Source: Pseudomonas sp. Q2-TVG4-2 (GTDB lineage: Bacteria > Pseudomonadota > Gammaproteobacteria > Pseudomonadales > Pseudomonadaceae). From it: a DNA stretch of 64,000 nt. The DNA lies in contig NZ_LGLW01000002.1 of assembly GCF_013620795.1 (NCBI RefSeq), positions 124,001 through 188,000 on the forward strand, in the 5' to 3' direction. Of this stretch, positions 18,352 to 26,991 are shown in pieces (position 1 is the first letter of the stretch; each line of letters starts with the position of its first letter). A program made the position numbers and the translations under genes. The notes under the pieces are model-generated. The model was not told the origin of the DNA and ran no database searches. It saw only the letters and a list, made by a program, of their open reading frames with translations.

Positions 18352-19449
18352 TCAATGCAGAGCCTTGATTGCCTCTACGAGATTGCTGTCCTGCGGTTTG
18401 AGGATATTGGCGACACGGCCTTGCGCATCCAGGAGGACCACCGTCGGGATGTCTCGAATGGCGAAGGCGCGGAAGAGCTCGTCCTGCTCGTCGAGCGCTA
18501 GCGGCAGAGCGGTAGGCGTGGTGGTCTTGTAGTCCTGCAAATCGCTGGCCGAGACCCACAGGCCTGAAGAAACGCCCAGCCACTCTATGTCGCTTTGGCC
18601 CATCAGGCTGTCCACATCCTTGCGCACCCGTAGGCAGGCCTGGGACGTCTCTGGCCGGCTCTGCTCGAGATAGGACTCGCACCAGGGCGCGAAGAACACC
18701 AGCGCGCGTGGCTTGTCGCCCTTGCCCAGCTTCACCTGATCGCCGTCGAGGGTCTCGATGCTCAGACCGGTCACGGTGTCGCCCACGGCGAACTGCGGCG
18801 TCTCTGGCGCTGTGTTGGTCTCCGAGCGCCTGGCGGAGGCCGTTCGCTCTGATACGGCACGCTCCAGCGCGGCATGCAGCGCCTGGTCATCAAGGTGACC
18901 AATATGGGATATCAGCCCATCCCGGCCGATCACTACATGCTGGGGTGTTACCCGTAGGTTGAGGTCCGCCGCCAGACTCCCGTCATCGACTGTGATCGGC
19001 ATGGTTAACTGATGCTCCTTGCGGTATGCGCGGATCGAGTCAATGTCGTCGCTGAAGCCAGTGTTTACCGCGATGACCTGCACCTTGTCGCCCATCGTCT
19101 GTTGCAACTGCTCGAAGCCAGGCATCTGCTGGCGGCAGGGCACGCACCACGTGGCCCAGAACTTCAAGTAAACCGGCTTTTCTCCATATAGCTCAGCCAA
19201 GTCGATCTTTTTTCCATCGATGGTTTCGAGCACTGCGACCGGCCCAGGCTGCCCGATCAACGAAGCGCCGGCGGTGCGTGCCCGCCGCTCACCCTCATCG
19301 TCCAGACTGTCATCGGCATGAGCCGAGTGGAGCGCGCTTCCGAGCACGAGCAGGGTCGCGAGTTGCTTGATGAGTGAGAGGAGAGACGGTGATTGCAAGG
19401 GAGCTCCTTGACCCGGATGGGCATGAAATCGGTCGTTATGGTGCTCCAT
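18352..19449 (-). CDS. TlpA-like protein with two thioredoxin-fold domains
   Basis: The mature protein has a signal peptide (LSLIKQLATLLVLGSALHSAHA) followed by two thioredoxin-like domains. Domain 1 has an intact active site, FWATWCVPCRQQM, and a cis-Pro region (RVTPQHVVIG). Domain 2 retains FFAPWCESYLEQ, where the second active-site Cys is replaced by Tyr; another Cys lies further on (SQACLRV). The frame is open for 69 more codons upstream, but that stretch overlaps the divergent MocR promoter. The second of two adjacent Met codons (19449) is taken as start. It is probably a periplasmic thiol oxidoreductase recycled by the ScsB-like protein. Confidence 0.82.
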   Translation of the reverse strand: MEHHNDRFHAHPGQGAPLQSPSLLSLIKQLATLLVLGSALHSAHADDSLDDEGERRARTAGASLIGQPGPVAVLETIDGKKIDLAELYGEKPVYLKFWATWCVPCRQQMPGFEQLQQTMGDKVQVIAVNTGFSDDIDSIRAYRKEHQLTMPITVDDGSLAADLNLRVTPQHVVIGRDGLISHIGHLDDQALHAALERAVSERTASARRSETNTAPETPQFAVGDTVTGLSIETLDGDQVKLGKGDKPRALVFFAPWCESYLEQSRPETSQACLRVRKDVDSLMGQSDIEWLGVSSGLWVSASDLQDYKTTTPTALPLALDEQDELFRAFAIRDIPTVVLLDAQGRVANILKPQDSNLVEAIKALH

Positions 19450-19585
19450 CATATTGGTTAAAGGTTCAATAAAAAGGCCCATGAATAGCAAATCTGGTTG
19501 TACCATCGGTGGCCTGATATCGCTCGTACCTGAAACCGTCAGGCCGCCTTTTGTCTTTTCGTCGATGCCCGCGGGTGAAGGTTGC

Positions 19586-20992
19586 ATGGAAGATTTGCGT
19601 ATTGAGCTCAACCGCGAGGCGGGGCTTTCTCTGGTTGAGCAAATTGTTGGAGCCATTGGCAGGTCAATCGGCGAAGGGCATCTGTATGCGGGTGCTCGCT
19701 TGCCGTCCTGGCGGGACCTCAGCGCTCAGCTAGGCGTAGCTCGTGGCACCGTGCGGGCGGCTTATGAACGACTGATCGATGAACAGCTGATCGTCTCCCG
19801 CGGCGCTGCGGGTACCTTTGTCGCGCAGCCGTTACCGGCGGTCCGGGCGACTGACGCCAGCAGTCTGCGCTCGCCATTGCCGGACTTCTACCAGCATCCA
19901 TTCAGCAACGCGCCCATGGTGTTTCAGGCTGGCATACCCGCGCAGGACGTTTTTCCCTACAAGGTGTGGTCACGCATTGCCGCGGGCGCGGCCCGTCAGG
20001 CCGCAATGGCACCGGTCAGCTACCCGGACCCTCGCGGGGAGCCTGGTTTGCGGACCGAGATCGCCGCCTATCTTTCAGTGGCGCGAGGCGTCGTCTGCGC
20101 GCCAGAACAGATCGTCATCACCTCAGGCTACTCCGGTGGCCTTGGGCTGATCCTGCATGCGCTCGGCTTGCGAGGGCGGACGGCGTGGATGGAAGATCCC
20201 GGCTATCCAATGACCCGAACGGCGCTTTCCATGGCGGGGATTAAGTCGGTACCGGTCAGCGTTGATGCACATGGGTTGGACGTCGAAGAAGGTATCCGAC
20301 ATGCGCCGAATGCGGCGTTGGCGGTCGTCACCGCAGGACAGCAGGCACCGCTAGGGGTGACATTGTCGCTGTCACGGCGCCTTCGCCTGCTGGAATGGGC
20401 GGATAACAACGGCAGCTGGATCATCGAAGATGACTATCTGAGCGAGCTTCAACTTGCTGGTCGGGCCGCCCCAGCGCTTGCCTCCCAGGATCGTTCAGGC
20501 CGGGTCATTCACATCGGTACGTTCAGCAAAACCATTAACCCGGGCTTGCGTCTAGGGTTTGTAGTGGCGCCGACATCCCTGGCAAACAGAGTCGCAGACA
20601 CAGCGGCTGCGCTGGCACCCGCTGCATCGATCGCCAGCCAATGGGCGCTTGCAGAGTTCATGCGCAAGGGGCACTACCTGCGCCATCTGCGCAGAATGAA
20701 GCGCACTTATACCGCCCGGTTGGCCGCTCTACAGCGTGCCTTGAGCGTTCCGGCCACGACCGAAGCGATGGCGGGGCTTGCTTTGCTGCTGCACTTGCCT
20801 CAAGGCACAAACGACGTTGCCATCAGTCAGCAAGCATTAGCATTTGGGCTTGCGCCCTTACCGCTATCTATCTGGTATGCCGACGCCGCACAGGCCCGTA
20901 GCGGCTTGCTGTTGGGCGTCACCAACATACCGGACGAAGGCATTGACGACTGCTGCAGACGCCTGGTTCAGCTCACTGAAGCGCTTATCTAG
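19586..20992 (+). CDS. MocR-family (GntR-HTH plus aminotransferase-like) transcriptional regulator
   Basis: About 468 residues. A GntR winged helix at 1-75 (LYAGARLPSWRDLSAQLGVARGTVRAAYERLIDEQLIV) precedes a fold-type I PLP-binding domain. The PLP lysine is seen in HIGTFSKTINPGLRLGFVVAP near residue 310, with the upstream YPDPRGEPGLRTEIAAYL signature. MocR proteins sense amino acids, amines or vitamin B6. ATG at 19586 follows GTGAAGG. The frame is open upstream to 19454, but that segment lacks GntR similarity. It is divergent from the TlpA-ScsB operon and is the obvious candidate regulator. Confidence 0.88.
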   Translation: MEDLRIELNREAGLSLVEQIVGAIGRSIGEGHLYAGARLPSWRDLSAQLGVARGTVRAAYERLIDEQLIVSRGAAGTFVAQPLPAVRATDASSLRSPLPDFYQHPFSNAPMVFQAGIPAQDVFPYKVWSRIAAGAARQAAMAPVSYPDPRGEPGLRTEIAAYLSVARGVVCAPEQIVITSGYSGGLGLILHALGLRGRTAWMEDPGYPMTRTALSMAGIKSVPVSVDAHGLDVEEGIRHAPNAALAVVTAGQQAPLGVTLSLSRRLRLLEWADNNGSWIIEDDYLSELQLAGRAAPALASQDRSGRVIHIGTFSKTINPGLRLGFVVAPTSLANRVADTAAALAPAASIASQWALAEFMRKGHYLRHLRRMKRTYTARLAALQRALSVPATTEAMAGLALLLHLPQGTNDVAISQQALAFGLAPLPLSIWYADAAQARSGLLLGVTNIPDEGIDDCCRRLVQLTEALI

Positions 20993-21395
20993 GAATAGAA
21001 AAAGCCATACCGTGGCAGCGCGCTCGGCCTGCACGAGGCTGCTCCAATCACTGACCGTACCGGCTCATCGGCAGCGAGGGGGAAACGGAATGAACGATGT
21101 GCCCAGCGTTACCTGAAATGCCGACAGACCTGGATACACAGCCTGTCATCGATAGCTACCGGAAGCGATCGCTGTCCAATACGGACGCGCATGAGTGGCA
21201 GGCTTGGCGGTTAGCGGACTGCATCCAAGGGTTGCCATCGGCCAAACGCGGTCACTCCGGCTGTGTTGATTTCACCGATCAGCCTGATGATTGAACAATG
21301 ATGGCGGTCCAGTACTTCAAACATAGCGTGGGCGACGAAAGCCCAGCTGTCGTAGGAGGTGCGCAAAGCGAGCGGCATTTGCGACATGCAGCGGC
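20993..21395. other. Intergenic, nothing recognised
   Basis: Between the convergent MocR and response-regulator genes. Short frames have no ribosome-binding sites or known motifs, and no terminator with a T run was seen. Confidence 0.5.
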
Positions 21396-21791
21396 TCAGG
21401 GTGCCCGTTGTCCTGGCAAATCGCTGGTTGTCGTTTCCAGCACAACGGCGATCTTTGCCTCCAGTTCACTTTGCGAAAACGGCTTATGCAACACGGGACG
21501 CTGAGCGAACTCACCCCGTAGCCCGCTGGCGCCGTATCCCGTGCTAAAGAAAAAAGGAATATTGCGGTCGCGCAAAATCTCAGCGACAGGGAAGACGAGC
21601 TGGCCGGCCAGGTTCACATCCAGCATCGCCAGATCGACTTCTATTGAGCGCGCAACGTCGCTCGCCTTGGCTAGCCGGGCAACAGACGCAACAACAACGC
21701 ATCCGAGTTCTTCCAGCATCTCCTCGATCAACATGGCGACCGCGCCCTCATCCTCGACTACCAGCACTCTGATTCCATTCAGGCAAGTCAC
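21396..21791 (-). CDS. Stand-alone response regulator receiver protein
   Basis: A 131-residue CheY-like receiver with no output domain. The acidic pocket is VLVVEDEGAV, the phosphoacceptor Asp is in LAMLDVNLAGQ, the switch Thr/Ser is in FFFSTGYGASG and the conserved Lys is in VLHKPFSQSEL. The LDVNLxG motif is typical of receivers paired with HWE/HisKA_2 kinases in light or stress signalling. It begins 2 bp after the kinase stop codon, so the pair is an operon and likely a cognate two-component unit. Confidence 0.88.
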   Translation of the reverse strand: MTCLNGIRVLVVEDEGAVAMLIEEMLEELGCVVVASVARLAKASDVARSIEVDLAMLDVNLAGQLVFPVAEILRDRNIPFFFSTGYGASGLRGEFAQRPVLHKPFSQSELEAKIAVVLETTTSDLPGQRAP

Positions 21792-21793
21792 CG

Positions 21794-23962
21794 CTAGTGC
21801 GCTCCGATGACTAATGAAAAGCGGAAAACGACACCCTCGGAAGCGAACGAGAGCTCGAACGTCCCATCCAAATCACGCTCGATGCAACGCTCTATCAGGC
21901 GCAACCCCAGGCCGCGCCGCTTTGGCTCAGATACCTGCGGCCCGCCATGCTCGCGCCAGTCCAGCGAAAGCAACACGCCATCCGCATGCGGCTGCGTGCT
22001 CCAGATGATTGAAAGGCGGCCCGTCTCGACCGTCATAGCCCCATGTTTCAATGAGTTGATCGCAAGCTCGTTGAGCGTCATGGTGAGATTGAGCGCAACG
22101 CGCGAGCTGACCTCGATTGGCGGGCCTTCGATGAACAAGCGGTTTGCTTCAAGCCCGAACACGGGCACGACCACCTCACGTACCAGCGAATCCAGAGGTG
22201 AGTGGCTCCAATGGCGTTTCGTCAATAGGTCGTGAGCCCTGGACAACGCGAGCAGCCTGGCTTCAAACCGCTGGTAACCCTCTTCAGCGCTGTCAGCATT
22301 GCGCGCCGTTTGGCCAGCCAATGACTGCACGGTAACAAGCGTGTTTTTGACCCGATGATTGAGCTCGTCGATCAGGGTCTTTTGCCTGTTCTCTGCCTGC
22401 TTTCGCTCGGTGATGTCCACAAGCATGTTGATAGCGCCCACCAGCTTGCCATTAGCGTCATGGAGCGGTGTCGGGTATGGAATAAAAGGAATGCGGGTGC
22501 CATCAGGGCGCTCCGCAATCGCCTCGACGCCCCGTATCGGCCGGTTTTCCTTCAATGCCACCGCCATCGGACATTGATCATGGGGAAGCGGCGATTCATC
22601 AGCGTTCAATAGACGCCACGTTACGCACCACATATCACCCAACTGAGGCGTATATCCCGCCAATTCGACGGAGGCTCGGTTGTAGAAGGTGATCCGGCCT
22701 TCGGCATCGGTCGTATACACCGCAGCAGGCAACGCTTCGAGGAGATCGCGCATGTGCTGTTCGCTTTCCCGGACCCGTTGCTCCATCTGATGCGCAAGGG
22801 TGACATTCTGAATGACCCGCACTCCGTAGCGGAAATTACCTGCAGCGTCCCTCACCGACGAGCTGTGAATGTCCAGGTAGACGATCTCGCCATCAGGCTT
22901 GAACGCTCGCTTTCGAAGCACATAGTGATCAAGCTCTCCGGCAACTTGCCGTGTGTACAGGGCGGCATCCTGCTCTATGGAATCCGCATGGGTGTAGTCA
23001 AGGAAAGTCATCGCCAGCAGCTGTTCGCGGGTGCGACCCAGCATGTGGCAGATGGCGTCATTCACACGGAGAAAGCGCCCTTTGGAATCGGCCTCGGCAA
23101 TGCCAACCGTAGCCGCTTCGTACGTGGCAGACAGTCTGTCGTCACTCTCACGGCGCGCCGTTTCTGCTTCGTGAACGTCCGTTACATCGATCATGAAGCA
23201 ACGGGTATTGAATAATTTCCCGTTCTCGATGCGTGCATTCGACGTGATAAGGACGTGCTTGATGGATCCGTCCTTGGCGCGTAAACGCGCTGGGTAGCCT
23301 TCCAGACTTTTACCGCTGCCAAGCTTATTGAGAATGTCATCAATAACATGGGCGTCTGCATGGAATTCCGCAACTCGACGGCCGATGTACTCGTGTGCCG
23401 TATACCCCAAGAGCGAAAGCTCAGCTTTGTTAGCGCGAAGGATGACCCCCTCGCCACTGACGACGTGAAGCCCGACTGCGCTGTTGTCGAAAAAGTCTTC
23501 CAGGTCAGCGCTTTTAAGCAGTAGCTCTTGCGCCAGGGCGTGGTGTGCCGAGACGTCTTGGAAGCAATTGATTGCCCCTTGTACCGCCCCATGGCTGTCC
23601 CTAAGTGCACGAATATTTACAAGGGCAACGAAACGCGAGCCGTCTGGGCGTTGGATTACCACGTCAGCGTTTCTTGAGTCGACGCCCGTTCTGAGCGCCG
23701 ATGCCATCGGACAATCTTCAGCCGGGAGCGGCGTACCGTCCGGCAAGAAAAGTTGATACGACCCGCAGAATCGATCTCCATTGCGCCCGAGTACGGGCAC
23801 CCTTCCCCACAGCCGAGCCGCCTCTGTGTTGTATCTGACGACCCATCCCTCGTGATCGCACAGATAGACGGCGCCCGGAAACGCATCGAGCGTCTCCGTG
23901 CTCATCGAGATTAGGCTGGCGTACTCACTGAGCGCGTCGTGAAGGCCTTGGGTACTTGACAT
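21794..23962 (-). CDS. Multi-PAS HWE-type sensor histidine kinase
   Basis: About 722 residues and apparently cytosolic (no membrane segments). Four PAS/PAC units occupy roughly residues 15-510, each ending with a PAC-like VxVDITERK or similar. The phosphoacceptor region is LIDELNHRVKNTLVTVQSLA, diagnostic of the HWE/HisKA_2 group. The WRE of LSLDWREHGGP in the ATPase domain is the characteristic W-x-E. The start at 23962 follows AGGA; an additional 39 upstream codons lack a ribosome-binding site. No LOV-type GxNCRFLQ cysteine motif was seen, so the signal is unknown. Confidence 0.87.
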   Translation of the reverse strand: MSSTQGLHDALSEYASLISMSTETLDAFPGAVYLCDHEGWVVRYNTEAARLWGRVPVLGRNGDRFCGSYQLFLPDGTPLPAEDCPMASALRTGVDSRNADVVIQRPDGSRFVALVNIRALRDSHGAVQGAINCFQDVSAHHALAQELLLKSADLEDFFDNSAVGLHVVSGEGVILRANKAELSLLGYTAHEYIGRRVAEFHADAHVIDDILNKLGSGKSLEGYPARLRAKDGSIKHVLITSNARIENGKLFNTRCFMIDVTDVHEAETARRESDDRLSATYEAATVGIAEADSKGRFLRVNDAICHMLGRTREQLLAMTFLDYTHADSIEQDAALYTRQVAGELDHYVLRKRAFKPDGEIVYLDIHSSSVRDAAGNFRYGVRVIQNVTLAHQMEQRVRESEQHMRDLLEALPAAVYTTDAEGRITFYNRASVELAGYTPQLGDMWCVTWRLLNADESPLPHDQCPMAVALKENRPIRGVEAIAERPDGTRIPFIPYPTPLHDANGKLVGAINMLVDITERKQAENRQKTLIDELNHRVKNTLVTVQSLAGQTARNADSAEEGYQRFEARLLALSRAHDLLTKRHWSHSPLDSLVREVVVPVFGLEANRLFIEGPPIEVSSRVALNLTMTLNELAINSLKHGAMTVETGRLSIIWSTQPHADGVLLSLDWREHGGPQVSEPKRRGLGLRLIERCIERDLDGTFELSFASEGVVFRFSLVIGAH

Positions 23963-24628
23963 TGGGTTCCTGATTCTTGCCCTGAATGAAACGCCACGAC
24001 AGGTAGCAACCAGAGCGTATTTCGTATGAAGCGATTTGTAGGCCAGGCGAACTCGCGCGCATGTCGGGCAGTAAGCCAAAGATGTAGCGACGGCGTGATC
24101 TCAGCCTCTTCGATAAGCCGTAAATCAGGTTCACCATCAGCGCAGCCGGCAATACATGATAGTCGCTCGACCGCGGTCGAGCGCAGCTGCCGGGATTCTT
24201 CTAGATTATCGGTAGGGAACCGTGACAGGGAAACATGGAGCACCCGTAATGTCGACTAGTTGGTCAACAGATCCAGCCGTATCCGATGACCGTCAGGCGC
24301 GACCGCCCGCCTAAACGTTCGTTGCGCCTCATCCTTGTTGACTGAGTTCAAGTACGCCGCCGCTTCTGGCACCTGAACTCCCGCCGCGACCTGTCACATA
24401 GGCGTAGCTGCCACCGGTGCTCATGTGTGCTGGCTTAGCAGCGTCGGCGGAAACAAACTGCGCATGCTCGGCGTCGCCGCGTCGCCGCGTCCCCGACTCA
24501 CAGCGAACAGCTACGGCCGTGGGAATCTCTCCACCCAGACCGCGCCACTTTACCCGACATCTGGCTTTAAGCCCGGATAGCGCTGAATACTTAAAACTCG
24601 CTGGCGCGTGCCAACACCTTGTCTGGAA
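23963..24628. other. Intergenic region with possible minus-strand gene remnant
   Basis: No intact gene. On the minus strand a stretch ending at a TAG around 24258-24260 reads LNSVNKDEAQRTFRRAVAPD and continues GHRIRLDLLTN. A neighbouring frame reads AHMSTGGSYAYVTGRGGSSG just upstream. The two together look like decayed coding sequence split by a frameshift near 24370. No family could be named. Confidence 0.3.
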
Positions 24629-25312
24629 ATGCAGGTGGGCGTTAAACATCGCAACAACGTAAACGTAATGGGCGATGGTCCAGCCACGCTGATCTTTTCC
24701 TCATGGTTTCGGCTGCGACCAGACTATGTGGCGCTATCTCTCAGGCCTTTTGAACCATTTGAGAGTGGTCGTGTAGGACCTGCTGGGTGCAGGCCGGTCA
24801 GACATTGACCCGCACGAGTACGACTCGTTGGCCCGGTATGCCCAAGACCTCAACGAGACCATTGACCAGTTCGCCATCGGGCCGGTGATCTTGGTAGACC
24901 CCTCTCTAAGCGCCATGATCGGCGTCCTGGCTGACCGGCAAGTACCCAGCCGTGTCGCTGCTCATATCATGGTTGGCCCTTCTCCGTGCTACGTCGACAC
25001 CGATGACTACGTGGGTGGGTTTACCCTTGAAGATATCCAATCGCTACTCGACAGCCTGGATGACAACTACCTCAGCTGGTTCAGCAACATGGCGCCGGTC
25101 GTCATGGGGGCGCCTGGGCAGCCCGAGCTGGGCGCTGAGCTGACCAAAAGCTTCTGCCGTACCGATCCTGTGGATGCCGAAGACGGCGTACGAAGCGTTG
25201 GTCTGGGGTTGTTCATCGTCAGGGAAGTCGCCAAGGCGCAGGGGGACGAGTATCCGTAAGTTCCGATGAGAAGAGCGGCACGTCATTCACCGTCAGCTTT
25301 CCGCTTGGTTGA
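24629..25312 (+). pseudogene. RsbQ-like alpha/beta hydrolase fused to histidine-kinase C-terminus (decayed)
   Basis: The reading starts MQVGVKHRNNVNVMGDGPAT, shifts frame near 24700 into HGFGCDQTMWRYL, meets an in-frame TAG at 24774-24776, then continues DLLGAGRSD and through FCRTDP (to about 25169). These are RsbQ/sigma-B-type hydrolase sequences. The nucleophile elbow is DPS (24897-24905) where GHS is expected. After FCRTDP the sequence switches to GVRSVGLGLFIVREVAKAQG, a histidine-kinase G2 box, loses one G in a G run near 25243, and ends with SSDEKSGTSFTVSFPLG at 25312. The hydrolase's catalytic Asp and His and the body of the kinase are deleted. It is clearly non-functional. Confidence 0.8.
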
Positions 25313-25474
25313 CGTTTGCTGTCGTGGCCAGAAGCGGACCTTGCATCTCTAGCGTGAAAGGCATGCGTTTCGCCGAACACAGCGGCAAGGCCTGCCAGGT
25401 GCAGTGCTTCGGCCTGTGGACCGGTAGCGGGAGGGGAGATGCGCTGTTTTGGCCGTTTTTTACGGCTAGCAGAA

Positions 25475-25513
25475 AAAGCAAAGGCCTGCATCGCTGCAGG
25501 CCTTTGCTTTTAT
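25475..25513 (-). terminator. Terminator behind the tRNA-Thr gene
   Basis: AGCAAAGGCCTGCA and TGCAGGCCTTTGCT form a 14-bp stem around a short loop, flanked by A and T runs on both sides. It lies directly downstream of the tRNA on the minus strand. Confidence 0.85.
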
Positions 25514-25514
25514 A

Positions 25515-25590
<76 letters not shown>

Positions 25591-25665
25591 TAAAAGATGG
25601 GCGCCATTATAGCGATTGCTCGCGGCGAGTAAACTGTTTGTTGCCAGTTGTTTGCATGGCTTCTT

Positions 25666-26898
25666 TCATGTGTTTGCGCGCTGATCGTCGAACTCGGCGA
25701 TCAGCATCAGGTTGCGCGGTGTCAGCTCGGCTGGACAGAAGGTGCCGAGCCGTATCGTGTAATTGTTTTCGGCCAGTAGCAGGGCGCGATCGAGCACCAA
25801 CCAGAGTTCCAGCGGACGCCGGAACAGGCCGCGCAGCAGCTCCAGGTTGCGCACTTCGGCCAGGCGCTGCCAGCCGCGTCGCTCTAGTGCGAGCCAGTCC
25901 CGCACGGGCGGTTCGGGAAGCGCCTTCAGGGCGGCCAGGTCGCGGCAGTAGTGTTCGAAGCTCTTTTTCAGCCAGCTGCTCGGTAGCGACGGCGTCGGCA
26001 GGTAATCATCCTCGCCGCGCAGGTCGCGCTGGAGCAGGTCGAAGGCCAGGCGCCAGGCCATCGAGTGGTCGCGCTGACGGCGTTCGCGGGCACCGGCGGT
26101 GACCGTTTCGTTGAGCGGCAGGCCCAGATCGTCGCGCGACAGCTGGAGGGCCGAGCCTGCGGCGAGTTGCGACAGGGGCCGATAGCGCTCGGTCTGGATG
26201 CGGTTGTAGCAGCAGGGCGCGATCGCCAGCTGGCGACAGCTCTGCGCAATGCTCAAGTCGATCAGGCGTACATGTAGATCACCGCAAGCGTGCAGTGCCA
26301 CTGGAGTCACCGTCGGGCCGAGCTGTGCAGATGCGCCATCACTCAGTACGTCTTGCTGACGATGCTCCGCGTCGATGCCCAATCGCTCGCTGAGACGGGT
26401 GCCGGCTGCGACCAGCGCCGGGTCCCGTTCGAGGCAGGTCAGCGCACCGCCGCGGTTGGCCAATCGCCGCCCCAGGTGGCCCTTGCCGGCGCACCAGTCG
26501 AGCCAACGCCGTGGGCGTTCACTGAAGCTTAGCGCCGAGCCGAAAGCTTGAATCTGCAGCCATTTGCGCCCGGGTACGTCGACCGACTGTCGGGCATCGG
26601 TGCTTGGGTTCGGTGACGTGGGCAGCTCGTCCACGAGGCTCAGCGTCGCCGCTTGGACGGCCAACTGCGGGAACGGTGCGGGCGCCATGAGGCGGTCGGG
26701 GTGGTTGTGTGCCGCTTCGGCTTGTTCCAGCGAGCGGCCACGCAGCCATCGAGCCAGCTCCGGATGATCCGTTTCCCAGGCCAGGCGCTGGTGGGTAAAA
26801 GGACGCGGGCGCCACAGCGCTTGATGCCGCAGCAGAAAAGCGTCGAGCTGCTGAAAGCGGTCGGCCAGTTGTGCGTAGCTGAGTGAGTCGGTGGGCAT
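25666..26898 (-). CDS. SAM-dependent methyltransferase of the Methyltransf_32/METTL25-like type
   Basis: About 410 residues. A SAM-binding motif, WLDWCAGKGHLGRRLANRG, lies near residue 130, followed by CLERDP (acidic loop). VALHACGDLHVRLIDLSI and LAIAPCCYNRIQ come near residue 215; the HACGD and PCCYN elements are characteristic of this family. The N- and C-terminal regions are helical and of unknown role. Substrate is unknown; relatives are suspected RNA or protein methyltransferases. MPTDSLSY at 26898 is taken as start, although an ATG 30 bp upstream is also possible. Neither has a strong ribosome-binding site. Confidence 0.8.
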   Translation of the reverse strand: MPTDSLSYAQLADRFQQLDAFLLRHQALWRPRPFTHQRLAWETDHPELARWLRGRSLEQAEAAHNHPDRLMAPAPFPQLAVQAATLSLVDELPTSPNPSTDARQSVDVPGRKWLQIQAFGSALSFSERPRRWLDWCAGKGHLGRRLANRGGALTCLERDPALVAAGTRLSERLGIDAEHRQQDVLSDGASAQLGPTVTPVALHACGDLHVRLIDLSIAQSCRQLAIAPCCYNRIQTERYRPLSQLAAGSALQLSRDDLGLPLNETVTAGARERRQRDHSMAWRLAFDLLQRDLRGEDDYLPTPSLPSSWLKKSFEHYCRDLAALKALPEPPVRDWLALERRGWQRLAEVRNLELLRGLFRRPLELWLVLDRALLLAENNYTIRLGTFCPAELTPRNLMLIAEFDDQRANT

Positions 26899-26991
26899 GG
26901 AGCGCTCGGGGTGTGCGGCTTCGGGCATATGATCGCGCCGAAACCCTTTGCCGAAAAGCGAGACGCCCGTCGAAACGGGCGTCTGCTTGGG

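Noticed and set aside
24472..24500. Short GTCGCCGC tandem run as a CRISPR or functional repeat
   Set aside because: Only a few imperfect units within GC-rich DNA; no spacer structure.
24329..24649. 106-residue minus-strand ORF as an intact gene
   Set aside because: It overlaps the pseudogene start, has no ribosome-binding site or family match, and appears frameshifted at its end; kept only as a possible remnant.
24828..25259. 143-residue ORF as a functional hydrolase
   Set aside because: It begins mid-protein, lacks the HGF segment in frame, lacks GHS and the catalytic Asp/His, and ends in kinase sequence.
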